DNA of 64,000 nt from CAVSDF01 sp963726715 (GCA_963726715.1 CAVSDF010000010.1:558001-622000); one strand, 5' to 3'. Shown: positions 40,134-51,230, counted from the stretch's first letter. Notes: generated by a model from the sequence alone, not told the origin. Numbers and translations are program-made.

Positions 40134-40282
40134 GGCGGTGGATCGCGGGGGATGATGGACGCGAGGCCGTTTGGTCCCGGAGAACCCGCCCCCTTGATGC
40201 GGCGGACCGCCATTGGCGGGGTGGGGGTGTGCGACGATGAATCGGCCTCCGAGGCGTGCCAGACGCCCCACCCCCTCCGTCC

Positions 40283-40533
40283 CTTCGGGACACCTCCCCC
40301 GCACGCGCAGGGCCGTTACGTTCTGCGCCCGTCAGGTTATTTCTGTCATTGCGAGGAGCGAAGCGACGCGGCAATCCGGATCGACAGTCGCCATCGATCC
40401 GGATTGCCGCGGCCCTTGCAGGGCCTCGCAATGACACCGAAGAGCAAGGGCAGAGATAGAACTGAACGGTCCTGTCCCCGCACGCGGGGAGGACAGCCGC
40501 GGAGGCCGTGCAGGCCGCAGCGGCAGGTGGGGG
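40283..40533. repeat. Nested repeats: ACCTCCCCCGC element split by a GTCATTGCGAGG element
   Basis: The inner element, 40344-40436, has arms TGTCATTGCGAGGAGCGAAG and CCTCGCAATGACA plus the inner pair GCAATCCGGATCGA/TCGATCCGGATTGC. From general knowledge this is a widespread short repeat. It sits inside a second element whose halves, 40283-40312 (GGGACACCTCCCCCGCACGC) and 40471-40533 (CTGTCCCCGCACGCGGGGAG ... GCAGGTGGGG), match the uninterrupted copy at 57448-57514. I see no gene in the gap 40134-40621. Confidence 0.7.
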
Positions 40534-40621
40534 TGCCACCGTTTTTTGCACCGCGCATCTTGCGCTGCCACCGACGCAACACGTATGCTCGCACCCTCCC
40601 TTAACCCCTGGAGGCACCGAC

Positions 40622-41089
40622 ATGAACGACCGCATCGACGCCACGCTCTCGCAGGCCGATCTCGACGCCATTCTCACCGCCGTCGAGACGATCCGCACGA
40701 AGCTCCCCTTCCTCGTCGACCTCTCGCCCGACGAGCGGCAGGCCCTGCCCAAGTTCGGCGACAAGAGCCTCGCCTTCGTCCAGCGCGCGAACGAGATCGT
40801 CCGGCAGAACGACTCCTTCCTGCCCCGCGCCTTCGACGTGGACGCCTTCGGGCGCGACGTGGCCCTCCACGCCCGCCTCGACGTCATCGCCATTGCCCTC
40901 GCACGCCTCTCCGAGCACGTGGACGACACGCGGATGCAGGTGGGCGCCGAGGCCTACGTCTCTGCCCTCGACGCCTACGACGCCCTCAAGCGCGCGGGCA
41001 AGGGCACCGCCCTCGACACCGCCGCCGACGACCTCGCCCGCCGCTTCGCCCGGCGCCGCTCTGCCGGCCCTGCCGACTCCGGCACCTGA
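40622..41089 (+). CDS. Conserved hypothetical protein, all-helical
   Basis: A 155-residue soluble protein starting NDRIDATLSQADLDAILTAV, then TIRTKLPFLVDLSPDERQAL, PKFGDKSLAFVQRANEIVRQ and FLPRAFDVDAFGRDVALHAR. I recall similar unnamed proteins in Bacteroidota and Proteobacteria but no function. It looks helical, with no signal peptide or cysteines. A clear terminator is absent; a 21-bp tandem repeat array begins 30 bases after the stop. The ATG at 40622 is well placed, preceded by GGAGG, a rare good ribosome-binding site in this window. Confidence 0.75.
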   Translation: MNDRIDATLSQADLDAILTAVETIRTKLPFLVDLSPDERQALPKFGDKSLAFVQRANEIVRQNDSFLPRAFDVDAFGRDVALHARLDVIAIALARLSEHVDDTRMQVGAEAYVSALDAYDALKRAGKGTALDTAADDLARRFARRRSAGPADSGT

Positions 41090-41118
41090 GCGCCCGCCTG
41101 CCGCCACCCCGGCCTTCC

Positions 41119-41479
41119 ACCTCGAAGGTCCATCGTTCAACCTCGAAGGTTCATTCACAAACCTTCGGGGTTGTCCGTTTGATGCAGGCAGGTCCACAGA
41201 TGACGCTTCGAGGTCCAGCGTTTCATCGCAGAGGGTTCAACCCCAGGCCTTCGAGGTCCAACATTTCGCCCGGGAGGCTAAACATCGGACCTCTGAAGTC
41301 TGCCGTTCCATGCGAACAGATTCATCATCGGACCTCAACGCTCGGACATTGAACCTTCGAGGTCCATCGTTCTATCGCCGGAGGTTGTCTGCTGAACCTC
41401 CGAGGTCCATCATTCTACCTCAGAAGTCCAATGTCAAACCTTTGAGATCCACGGTTGGACCTCACAGGTCCATTGCGCT
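41119..41479. repeat. Tandem array of ~17 degenerate 21-bp repeats
   Basis: Units follow the pattern ACCTTCGAGGTCCATCGTTC plus one base. Clear copies start at 41119, 41140, 41161, 41353, 41396, 41417, 41438 and 41459; spacing is 21 bases with only one- to three-base phase drift over the whole array. There are no unique spacers, so it is not CRISPR. The array ends where GC content drops sharply at the left edge of the accessory island. Confidence 0.85.
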
Positions 41480-41639
41480 ATTTCCCTGCGTAAATACGTA
41501 ATATTAGAGATAGAATCTCAACCTCATATAACACTTGGCCGCTCACCCGCACAGGGTAGCTCGACACATGGACGAGGCAGTGTAGTCGCGGAAGCTGGAA
41601 CGAGACGGCAGAGAGCCCTTCGTCGGGCAGAGAGGCGGG

Positions 41640-42337
41640 TTATACCGCCGGGTCTTGTGCTGCGCTCTTTGGGAACACGATTGGCTTAGTGTAGCGAACC
41701 AGCGCATCAACGTATACAAAGTACGGCAGAGCATTCGCTTTAGCATGTCCAGCCTGAGCGACACCATGTGCAAAAGGCATCTCGACGACACGCTTGGATT
41801 TCGCTCCTTCGACGACAAAGTCTCCGCTGTCGGTCAGGTGGATGGATTGAACGGCAGTCGCCACGTCTCCGTGGATCTTGCGGCGATCCGCGTGGCCGTA
41901 GGCGTTTCTGAACGACTCTCTGAACTTGTGGAGTTGCTTCTTGTGATGCTTCTCGATCAAGCCGAGCGTGCGGGCCCGGTTGATCGTCTCGCTCATGTCC
42001 TTGCCATCGTTCCGCTCGAAACTTGGAGTGAGCGAGGCTAGCATCGCTTCCAGCCCCCGTCCTTGCTCGCTTCATAAGACTCGAATGCCTCCTTGTAGCT
42101 GATCGAGAACTTCAGGAAGCTCTCAAGCATGTGGTTGGTGAGAGTGAGGGCGGCTTGGTGAAGCCCAAAAGTCAGAGCGATGCAGACCTCTTCACGGAGG
42201 GTGTCCAACTCCGGCCACCCGTACGGCGTCTGGAAAGCATCTCTGACCTGCGGATAAACCCGGGCCACCTCCACCTCACGGGAATCAATGATTTGGTTTA
42301 ACTCCTCGATCATCTGGCGCCTCAATTCTTCGCTCAT
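41640..42337 (-). CDS. HEPN-like hypothetical protein (one frameshift)
   Basis: Two overlapping frames together give about 232 residues. The first (42337 to 42038) reads SEELRRQMIEELNQIIDSRE ... EEVCIALTFGLHQAALTLTN. The second continues LASLTPSFERNDGKDMSETI then LGLIEKHHKKQLHKFRESFR and FRNAYGHADRRKI. The RNAYGH segment is an R-x4-H pattern as in HEPN ribonuclease domains, preceded by the long helices expected. The shift near 42041 (likely one missing base) joins KDGGWKR to MLASLTPSFERNDG. I recall unnamed relatives with FRNAYSHA at this place. HEPN proteins often act in toxin or phage-defence roles; that is inference. Codon use and GC are lower than the chromosome. Confidence 0.55.
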
Positions 42338-42466
42338 TGGGCAGGAGTTAGAACAACAAGCCTCATCCGTAACAGGCAGACACTACGAGGGCTAAGGCAA
42401 GGCTTGTGGAGCAATGGAGTGCGGCTAAAGAGAGCCCAACGCCCGATTTCTGCTCTAGTGATGGAA

Positions 42467-42984
42467 CTATGCAGCCCGGTGCCTGAATGCCGATGGAGCT
42501 TCTACCAACAGGCGAGTCTCGGCTGAGATTATGTTCGCTAATACGTTGCCAAGATGGTCGTACATCGGGTGAGCAGCGCTGGCCCGCTGCTCCTCAACAC
42601 TGCCTCCGCTTCCCCAACGTGATGCTGCCGTCGGTATTTTGGCAACACTGCTTAGCTGATCGTAGAACCGGATTACTGCGTTAAATCCGTGTTCTTGGGT
42701 CCTCAATAGCAGATCGCCGTCGATCACAACGGAGTGATCAAGTCTGACGCCGAAAGGGAATATGAACACACCTTCCGGCTCCGGTTGCATTGGGTAGTTG
42801 GTGACGAGACCGTCTTCCGGAGCACCCCAATAGGATGTGAGAGCCGAGAAATGCGCTGCGCAACATCGGACGCCATTTGCTTCTGGCTCAGGTAGCGCTC
42901 TGTTGCCTGACGCTGCCTCGCAATGAGGTTATGATACTGACTCACGGATTGGGAGACTGAATAACAAGAAAGCTCCAGCCACAA
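42467..42984 (-). CDS. Hypothetical protein (one frameshift), accessory island
   Basis: Two frames joined near 42835 give about 170 residues: an N-terminal helical part (SVSQYHNLIARQRQATERYL, SQKQMASDVAQRISRL) and a C-terminal part (SYWGAPEDGLVTNYP; EGVFIFPFGVRLDHSVVIDG; HGFNAVIRFYDQLSSVAKIP; HLGNVLANIISAETRLLVEA). I do not recognise the family. It lies between the membrane-protein gene and the HEPN-like gene, all three in the same direction, so they may have formed one transcript. The start is uncertain; upstream frames are short. Part of the N-terminal region could instead belong to a separate small protein. Confidence 0.45.
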
Positions 42985-43349
42985 AGGGCCAATGCCACGA
43001 CGGCTGGACGTGCTGAGATTGGCAAAGGACTACGGGCGAGGCTGAGATCTTGGCGCCCTTTGGCGGACGAAAATATAGATTAAAGGTGACTTTTTGGAAT
43101 GAACTGATCAATCAAATTAATAATCATAATAATATAACCTGACAAATTAAATATAATTTTACACCAAAAAAACAGAATGGTCGGATAGTTTATTTTTCCT
43201 GACACACACACCTCCGTCTCATTATTCCCTTTTTTATTCCATTGTATCGTATTGATAATTCCAAATGCGAATGACTTCCATACGTACTGAAGCAGATCAC
43301 AAGCGAGCGAGGCGACAAAAAGAATCAGGGGCAGAAGCAACGACTCATG

Positions 43350-44361
43350 TACAGGGTTATTCCGAGGACTGAGGCCGTAGCTTGCGGGCCTCTTCCCCTC
43401 TCCCGATGGCTCTCTCTCTCGACTTCCGCCAGCGCGCCGTCGACGCCTACCTCACGGCGACGGCTCGCTCCTCGCCATCGCCGAGCGCTTCGGCATCGGA
43501 CACGCCTCGCTCTCCCGATGGATCAAACGCAATCGCGAGACCGGCTCGCCCGAGCGCCTCCCCCGTCCGGCGGCACACCCCGGCGCATCGGCGCAGACGA
43601 GGAGGCGATGCTGCGCGCATGGCTGCACGAGGACGTCTCGCTCACGCAGGTCGAACTCGCCCGCCGTCTCGCCGATGCGACCGGGCGGGCTGTCTCGCAG
43701 CCCACCATCTGCCAGAGCCTCAGGCGCATGGGCGAGACGCTCAAAAAAAGCTGATCCGGCCCTCGCAGCAACTCCGCGACGACGTGCAGGCCGAGCGGGC
43801 GCGCTTCGCTGAGACGATCGCCTCGATCCGACCCGGAGCGCCTCATTTACGTCGACGAATCGGGTGTGGTGCTCGGGATGCGGCGCGCCTACGGCTACGC
43901 GCCCCGAGGCGAGCCCTGCATCGACGTGGCACCCTACCGCATCGGACGGCGGACGAGTCTGATCGGATGGATCGGCGCCGAGGCCGGGCAGGTCGTGGGC
44001 GTGGAGGGGACGGTCAACCGTGCGGTCTTCGAGCGCTTCGTCGTGGAGGAGTTGGCGCCGTCTCTTCAAGCGGGCGATGTGGTGGTCTGGGACAACCATG
44101 TCATCCACAAGGGCTCGCGCGCGCGTGCGGCCATCGAAGCACGCGGGGCGAGGGTGCTCTTTCAGCCGCGCTACAGCCCGGATACGAACGCGATCGAGAT
44201 GCTCTGGTCGAAGGTGAAGACGCGTGTGCGGCGTGCGCGCGCCGACACGAGCGAGGCGCTACACGCGGCGCTCGATGAGGCGTGCGCGGCGGTGAGCGAG
44301 CAGGACCTGCGCGGCTGGATCGGTCACGTACTGCGCCTCACTCCTGGTCAATAAACCTGTA
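43350..44361 (+). mobile_element. IS630-family insertion sequence
   Basis: About 1.0 kb bounded by imperfect terminal inverted repeats: TACAGGGTTATT... at the left and, read inward from the right, TACAGGTTTATT..., with further similarity ending GAGGC at about 27 bases. The ends coincide with TA dinucleotides at 43350-43351 and 44360-44361, matching the TA target duplication of IS630/Tc1-mariner elements. It disrupts a minus-strand membrane-protein gene. Confidence 0.85.
43406..44354 (+). CDS. IS630-type transposase, multiple frames
   Basis: N-terminal helix-turn-helix: ALSLDFRQRAVDAYLT, then LLAIAERFGIGHASLSRWIK and a second HTH SLTQVELARRLADATGRAVS with TICQSLRRMGETLKK. The catalytic DDE triad is in LIYVDESGVVLGMRRAYGYA, VVVWDNHVIHKGSRARAA and RYSPDTNAIEMLWSKVK. 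Frame changes occur near 43456, 43565, 43745 and 43840. The one at 43745 is a -1 shift on a run of seven A followed by G, a classic slippery site, so it may be programmed; the others look like errors or decay. The catalytic residues are intact, so recent activity is possible. Confidence 0.8.
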
Positions 44362-44504
44362 TCTCGCCCACCCGCGTTCTTCGCCACCCATACTTAACAT
44401 TTACCCCAAACAACAGCAATGCCAGCGAATGCGAGCTGCCGACTAACATTACGAAGCGCTTCGGTCGCACCATAGTAGATATCTCGGATTTCGGACAGTT
44501 TCAT

Positions 44505-44979
44505 TTCTTGTCCTTGGGTCCACCACTATTGGTGTCAGCTTTAGGTTTCCTTGAGAGTCACGCACCCCTGTTTCAGGACCTTTGGCTCCCTTGCGACTCG
44601 AGACCCCAGTTTCTGGCCCTCCGCGCCCCCTAGTTCTTGTTTCCGGATTTAGTTTTGGCCATGCTGGCAAAAGGACAGGTTGATGGGATGGGCGAATCAG
44701 TGTCTCAGCGATGAGCCGCCAATTGTCGAGCAATATCTTGGGCGAGCGTGGTGCAATGTCAAGCGTGCATATAGGCGCCTGCTGCACGTATCGGACAGGC
44801 TGCGGGCTGTTCGCTGACCGAAGATCACGTGTTCTCGCGGCGTGTTTGCCGGTGAGCCGATAGTCGGGCACAACTGGACGGGCTGAACAAGACCAGACGC
44901 GGGGCGCCTACCTGCCGCGCTCGACACTCCGGCACGTCGCCGCGCCCTACCTTCGGCGCGTCTCCACTCGCCCGATTCG
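44505..44979. other. Right part of accessory island, no gene recognised
   Basis: About 475 bases of mixed composition between the start of the disrupted membrane-protein gene and the prolyl oligopeptidase. A minus-strand open frame of 140 codons has no protein-like features. Two short related stretches (ACCCCTGTTTCAGGACC and ACCCCAGTTTCTGGCCC, about 40 bases apart) hint at a small repeat. It probably contains the promoter of the minus-strand cassette and the island boundary. Confidence 0.4.
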
Positions 44980-47086
<2,107 letters not shown>

Positions 47087-47130
47087 GGGACGGGACTGGC
47101 GCAGACACGTCGTGACGGGTGCGGCGCATG

Positions 47131-47159
47131 GTAGAGACGCATCGGCGATGCGTCTCTAC
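47131..47159. repeat. 29-bp palindrome, GTAGAGACG class
   Basis: GTAGAGACGCATCG and its complement with one unpaired central base. Same GTAG...CTAC frame as the GTAGGGGC palindromes but with a different, compensated stem. It lies between the oligopeptidase and the stress-protein gene. Confidence 0.85.
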
Positions 47160-47243
47160 GCCCACGGCGTCGCGGCAGGTGGGGCCACAGAACCCCGGCG
47201 CCCGCTCCGGGTCACACGCGGTGCCACCCGACCCCCGCCGCCG

Positions 47244-48143
47244 ATGACGCCCGCGCCCTTCACCGCCACGCCGCCGCGCCTCGTCGTTCCGGTCGATTTC
47301 TCGCCCTCCGCTGCGGTCGCGGTGCGCTACGCCGCCGCCCTCGGACGCCACGTGCCGCGCGCGCGGCTGCACCTGCTCCACGTCCTCGACGGCGACGAAT
47401 CGAAGGCCGATGCGCACGCACGCCTGTCCGCCCTCTCGGCAGAGGCGGGGCTGGATGAGAAGTCGCCGACGGTCGTCGACACCGAACACGAGGACGCCGA
47501 CGCCGCCGACGGCATCGCCAACGTCGCCGAGGAGATCGAGGCCGACGCCATCGTGACGAGCCGCACCGGCGCGCGCGGATGGCGCCTGCTCGCGCTCGGG
47601 CGCACGACCGACACGCTCGTGCGCACCGCCCGCACGCCCGTGCTCATCCTCCCCGACGAGGCCCCGCCGCACGCCGACATCCGCGTCGTGGCCGTCGGTG
47701 TCGATCTCGGCGGGAGCGATGCAGCCCTCATCGCCGCCGCGCGGGCCTTCGCCGAGCGCTACGGCGCGCGGAACGCCGACGGCACCGCGGCGGGCGTGCG
47801 CGTCGTACTCGTGCACGCCATCGCGCCCCTGCCCTACCCCGCCAGCCTCGGCGGCGCCCTCCGCGACTTCGACCCGACGCTCCACGCCGCTATCGAGGCC
47901 GATGTGGCCGCGCTCGCGCACACCGTCGGGGCGGGAAACGACGCGATCCACGCCGAGGCCATCGTCGAGGACGGGCCGCCCGCGCTCACGCTCACCCGCG
48001 TCGCCGAGCGCATCGGGGCCGACGTGATCGTCGTGGCCCCGGCGGCGCGCGGACGGGTCGAGCGGTGGGTGCTCGGGTCGGTCGCCGAACGCGTCATCCG
48101 CGCCGCTACGCGCCCGGTGCTCGTCGTGCGCCGCAAGGGCTGA
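47244..48143 (+). CDS. Tandem universal stress protein
   Basis: A 299-residue cytoplasmic protein of two UspA domains. Domain 1 (about 1-145) starts RLVVPVDFSPSAAVAVRYAA and has the nucleotide-loop region TSRTGARGWRLLALGRTTDT followed by TPVLIL. Domain 2 starts RVVAVGVDLGGSDAALIAAA and ends VVAPAARGRVERWVLGSVAE then TRPVLVVRRKG. The second domain keeps the Gx9G(S/T) ATP-loop pattern best. Such proteins help survival under starvation or redox stress; the precise partner is unknown. The ATG at 47244 gives the family start; codons before it are repeat DNA. Confidence 0.88.
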   Translation: MTPAPFTATPPRLVVPVDFSPSAAVAVRYAAALGRHVPRARLHLLHVLDGDESKADAHARLSALSAEAGLDEKSPTVVDTEHEDADAADGIANVAEEIEADAIVTSRTGARGWRLLALGRTTDTLVRTARTPVLILPDEAPPHADIRVVAVGVDLGGSDAALIAAARAFAERYGARNADGTAAGVRVVLVHAIAPLPYPASLGGALRDFDPTLHAAIEADVAALAHTVGAGNDAIHAEAIVEDGPPALTLTRVAERIGADVIVVAPAARGRVERWVLGSVAERVIRAATRPVLVVRRKG

Positions 48144-48290
48144 CGCCCCGCGTGCCGCTCGGCGCGGTGCACGAGACGTCCCGGCCCCATCCGGGCCCAT
48201 GTGCGGGATTCCCCGGCACGGTCATCGCGCGCGCGCGGGACATTCTCCCATCCTTCACCGCGGGCACTCGAACCGTCTGCGGGAGGCTCT

Positions 48291-48309
48291 GTTTAGATCA
48301 AATCCAAAC
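48291..48309 (+). promoter_or_regulatory. Candidate iron-responsive operator (19-bp imperfect palindrome)
   Basis: GTTTAGAT, three bases, ATCCAAAC: 7 of 9 positions pair around a central A. It is an AT-rich island in GC-rich DNA, ends 13 bases before the ATG of the heme receptor, and has the 19-bp size of Fur and DtxR/IdeR sites. Which regulator binds is not known. Confidence 0.55.
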
Positions 48310-48322
48310 AAGGTCGTCCCGG

Positions 48323-50531
48323 ATGCGTCGTCTCCCGCTTGCCCCCGCCGCCCTCGCGGTGTGCCTCGCCGCGCCGCTCGCGGTCCCGGTGGCGCGCGCC
48401 CAGACGACGCCGCGCCCCGCCCGCACGACCCGCAACGCCGCCGCCGACAGCCTCCGCACCTACGAGGCCGCCCCCGTCGTCGTCACCGCCACGCGCCGGG
48501 CGACGCGCCTGAGCGACGCGCCCGTGCCGGTGTCGGTCGTCGGGCGCGCCGAGATCGCGGCGCAGCAGCCGCTCCGCCTCTCCGACCTCCTCGCCGACCA
48601 GCCCGGCCTGACCGTCACGACCGGCCTCGGCGGAACGGGCGTGCAGATGCAGGGCCTCGACCCCGCCTACACGCTCATCCTCGTCGATGGGGAGCCGGTC
48701 GTCGGGCGGACGGCGGGCGTGCTCGACCTCGAGCGGCTGACCGTCGCGGGCGTCGAGCGCGTCGAGATCGTGCGCGGGCCGACGTCGAGCCGGTACGGGT
48801 CGGATGCGCTCGCGGGCGTCGTCAACCTCATCACGCGCGTGCCGGGGCGCGGGCTGCGCGGCGAGGCGTCGGCGCGGGCCGAGACGAACGCGACGACCGA
48901 CCTGACGCTGCAAGGCGAAGGCGGGACGGAGCGCATCGGCCTCCGCCTGCTCGTCAACCGCTACGGCTCCGGCGGCTTCGACCTCGACCCGGACGCCGCC
49001 GGGCAGAACGGCCCCCGCCTCGACGACGTGAGCGCCGAGGCGCGCCTCAGCGCCACGCCGACCGACGCCCTCGACCTGGACCTCACCGCCCGCGCCGCGA
49101 CGCAGCGCCAGGACAACGAGATCGCTCTCACCAGCGGCCTCTTCGACGACACCGGGAGCCGCCGCGAACTCTCCCTCGCCCCCCGCGCGCGCCTTCGCCT
49201 GCGTCCGTCGATGCTCCTCGACGCGAGCGCCAGCGTGGCCCGGTTCGCGACGACGACGCGCCTCGTGAGCACCGAGACCGGCATCGTCACCGACGACACC
49301 GACCTCGCGCAGAGCTACGGCAAGGCCGAGGCGACGTTCACGTACGTGCCGTCGGCGCGGTCGGCCCTCTACGTCGGCGGCGGCGCGATCCGCGAAGGGA
49401 TCGGCGGCGACCGCTACGCGAGCGACCGGCACACCTGGCAGGGCTTCGGATTCGCCGAGGCGACGCTTCGCCCGAGCCGCCGCGTCGATGTGAACGCGAG
49501 CGCGCGCTACGACCGTCACAGCGACTACGCGCCGAGCCTGACGCCCAAGCTCGCCGTCCTCGTGCGCCCGTCGGCGTGGGCGCGGCTGCGCGCGTCGGTC
49601 GGGTCGGGATTCAAGGCGCCCGCCTTCCGGCAGCTCTACCTCGACTTCACCAACACCGCCGCGGGCGGCTACAGCGTCTACGGCGCCAGCGATGTCGCGC
49701 GGAAGATCGCGGCGCTTCAGGCGCAGGGCGGCATCGCCGAGATCCTCGTCGATCCGGCGACGCTCGGCGGCATCGCGGCCGAGCGCAGCGTGGCCGTCAG
49801 CGCGGGCGGCGAGGCGACGCGCGGGCGCCTCTCGGCGCGCGTCAACGTCTTCCGCAACGACATCCGCGACCTCATCGAGACGCAGCAGGTGGCCATCAAA
49901 ACCAACGGGCAGGCCGTCTTCTCGTACGCCAACCTCGCCCGCGTGACGACGCAGGGCATCGAAGCCGAAGCGTCGTGGCAGGCGCGGATCGGCGCGGGTC
50001 CGTGGATGGCGACCGCGCTCGCCGCAGCGCGCGAGCCTGCGCCTGAGCGCGTCCTACCAGTACCTCGACACCGCCGACCGCGACGTGCTCGCCCAGATCG
50101 ACGCGGGCACGCTCTACCGCATCACCGCGAGCGGCGCCGAGCGGCGGGTCACGCGCGGCGACTACGGCGGCCTGCTCCGGCGCAGCCGCCACAGCGGCAC
50201 CGTGCGGGCCGATCTGCGCGGCGCGTCAGGCGCGACGGCGAGCGTGCGCGTCGTCCTGCGCGGACGCTTCGGCGACCGCGCGGGCCTCAACGGCAACCTC
50301 GTCCTCGACGACCCGCGCGAATACGTCGGCGGCTACGGCCTCGTCGGCGTCACCCTCGCGCACCCGCTCGGCGCCCTGCTCCGGCGCGTCGGCGTGGCGG
50401 GCGCGGGCGCGGGCCTCGACCGCGCGACGCTCTCGCTCGGCGCCCGCAACCTCCTCGACCACACCGACGCCGACCGCCTCCCGACGCTCGCCGGGCGCGC
50501 CGTCTTCGGCGGCCTCGCGGTGCGCTTCTGA
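48323..50531 (+). CDS. hmuR: TonB-dependent heme receptor (one frameshift)
   Basis: An outer-membrane receptor of about 735 residues. Signal peptide ends ARAQTT near residue 27. TonB box and plug: AAPVVVTATRRATRLSDAPV, VSVVGRAEIAAQQPLRLSDL, QMQGLDPAYTLILVDGEPVV and VEIVRGPTSSRYGSDALAGV. The 22-strand barrel contains ASVGSGFKAPAFRQLYLDF and ends NLLDHTDADRLPTLAGRAVF with a terminal Phe. The plug resembles BtuB and HmuR; the neighbours (HmuY, heme ABC system, HmuS) point to heme as substrate. The frame breaks near 50038, fixed by one base. A candidate iron-box lies just upstream. Confidence 0.87.
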
Positions 50532-50584
50532 GCACGGACGCTCCCCCTTTCACCCCATCCTCCCCACCCCATCCCCTTCGTACG

Positions 50585-51175
50585 ATGCGGATCTCCCTCC
50601 TCCCCACCCTCTCCGCCGCCGCCCTCGCCGCCACGCTCGCCCTCACCGGCTGCGACAGCGCGAGCGACGCCCCCACCGACACCGTCGCCGCGCGGCGCGT
50701 GACCGAGCTTCCCGCCGACCCCAACACCAGGCTCGGCCCCGATGGCCGCCCCGCTGGCTCGACCGGCCACTTCACCTTGTACAGCCTGCGCACCGGCGCC
50801 GTCGTGCCGAACGCCGACTCGGCCTCGACGAAGTGGGACGTCGCCTTCCGCGGCTCGACGATCCTCGCCAACCGCACCACCGGCAGCCAGGGCGGCATTC
50901 TCGTGCGCGTCGGCGCCTTCGCCGACCTCACGATGGCGCCCGACACGACCTACGGCGCGTCGGTGAGCGGCTCGCAGTGGTACGACTACGCCAACAACCT
51001 CATCACGCCCAAGGCCGGGCGCGTGCTCGCCGTCCGCGCCGCCGATGGCGCCTACGCCAAGCTCCGCCTCGTGTCGTACTACAAGGGCCAGACGCCGACG
51101 ACCGACCCGACGGCCTCGCGCTACTACACGTTCGACTACGCGATCCAGACCGACGGCACCCGACGCTTCGAGTGA
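50585..51175 (+). CDS. hmuY: HmuY-family heme-binding lipoprotein
   Basis: A 196-residue lipoprotein with lipobox ATLALTGC near residue 24. The mature part reads FTLYSLRTGAVVPNADSAST then KWDVAFRGSTILANRTTGSQ, GSQWYDYANNLITPKAGRVL and YYKGQTPTTDPTASRYYTFD, the all-beta HmuY pattern known from Porphyromonas gingivalis, where it takes heme from host proteins and passes it to HmuR. The order receptor-HmuY here is the reverse of hmuY-hmuR. The ATG at 50585 lies 53 bases after the receptor stop. No frameshift. In a probably free-living marine bacterium its heme source is unclear. Confidence 0.87.
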   Translation: MRISLLPTLSAAALAATLALTGCDSASDAPTDTVAARRVTELPADPNTRLGPDGRPAGSTGHFTLYSLRTGAVVPNADSASTKWDVAFRGSTILANRTTGSQGGILVRVGAFADLTMAPDTTYGASVSGSQWYDYANNLITPKAGRVLAVRAADGAYAKLRLVSYYKGQTPTTDPTASRYYTFDYAIQTDGTRRFE

Positions 51176-51230
51176 TCGTTTCGCGGGTGCCGCACGCCCG
51201 CGCGGTTCCGCCTCCTCTCCGCCCCATCCG

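Larger units (their letters stand above)
43080..44504 (-). pseudogene. Small membrane-protein gene split by an IS630 insertion
   Basis: The 5' piece starts at ATG 44504: MKLSEIRDIYYGATEAL, RQLAFAGIAVVW. The 3' piece, 43343-43080, reads HESLLLPLILFVASLACDLL then QYVWKSFAFGI ... INYPTILFFWCKIIFNLSGY. Joining 44362 to 43351 across the duplicated TA rebuilds one frame (VGEI-HES), and removing one G in TTTGGGG joins GIAVVW to VNVKYGW. The result is about 137 residues with three hydrophobic segments. I recall unnamed bacterial membrane proteins with a KLSExRDxYYE start, RQLAFAGIA and SLxxDLLQY, so the reconstruction is credible. The region 43060-43340 is very AT-rich, unlike the chromosome. Confidence 0.7.

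Noticed and set aside
41119..41479. CRISPR array
   Set aside because: The 21-bp units are directly adjacent and degenerate with no spacers, and no cas genes are near.
40893..41501. Plus-strand protein running through the 21-bp array
   Set aside because: It begins in the wrong frame of the 40622-41089 gene; openness follows from the seven-codon repeat length.
43452..44108. Minus-strand 218-codon gene inside the IS
   Set aside because: Antisense shadow of the transposase, which has intact DDE motifs on the plus strand.
44449..44871. 140-codon minus-strand protein
   Set aside because: No domain-like pattern; it runs through the start of the rebuilt membrane-protein gene in another frame and through a small repeat.
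48144..48322. Cobalamin riboswitch before the TonB receptor
   Set aside because: The receptor plug resembles BtuB, so I looked, but no B12-box is visible and the operon content is for heme.
47579..48322. Plus-strand frame joining the stress-protein region to the TonB receptor
   Set aside because: It is only an open shadow frame of the stress-protein gene that happens to be continuous with the receptor; the receptor signal peptide begins at 48323.
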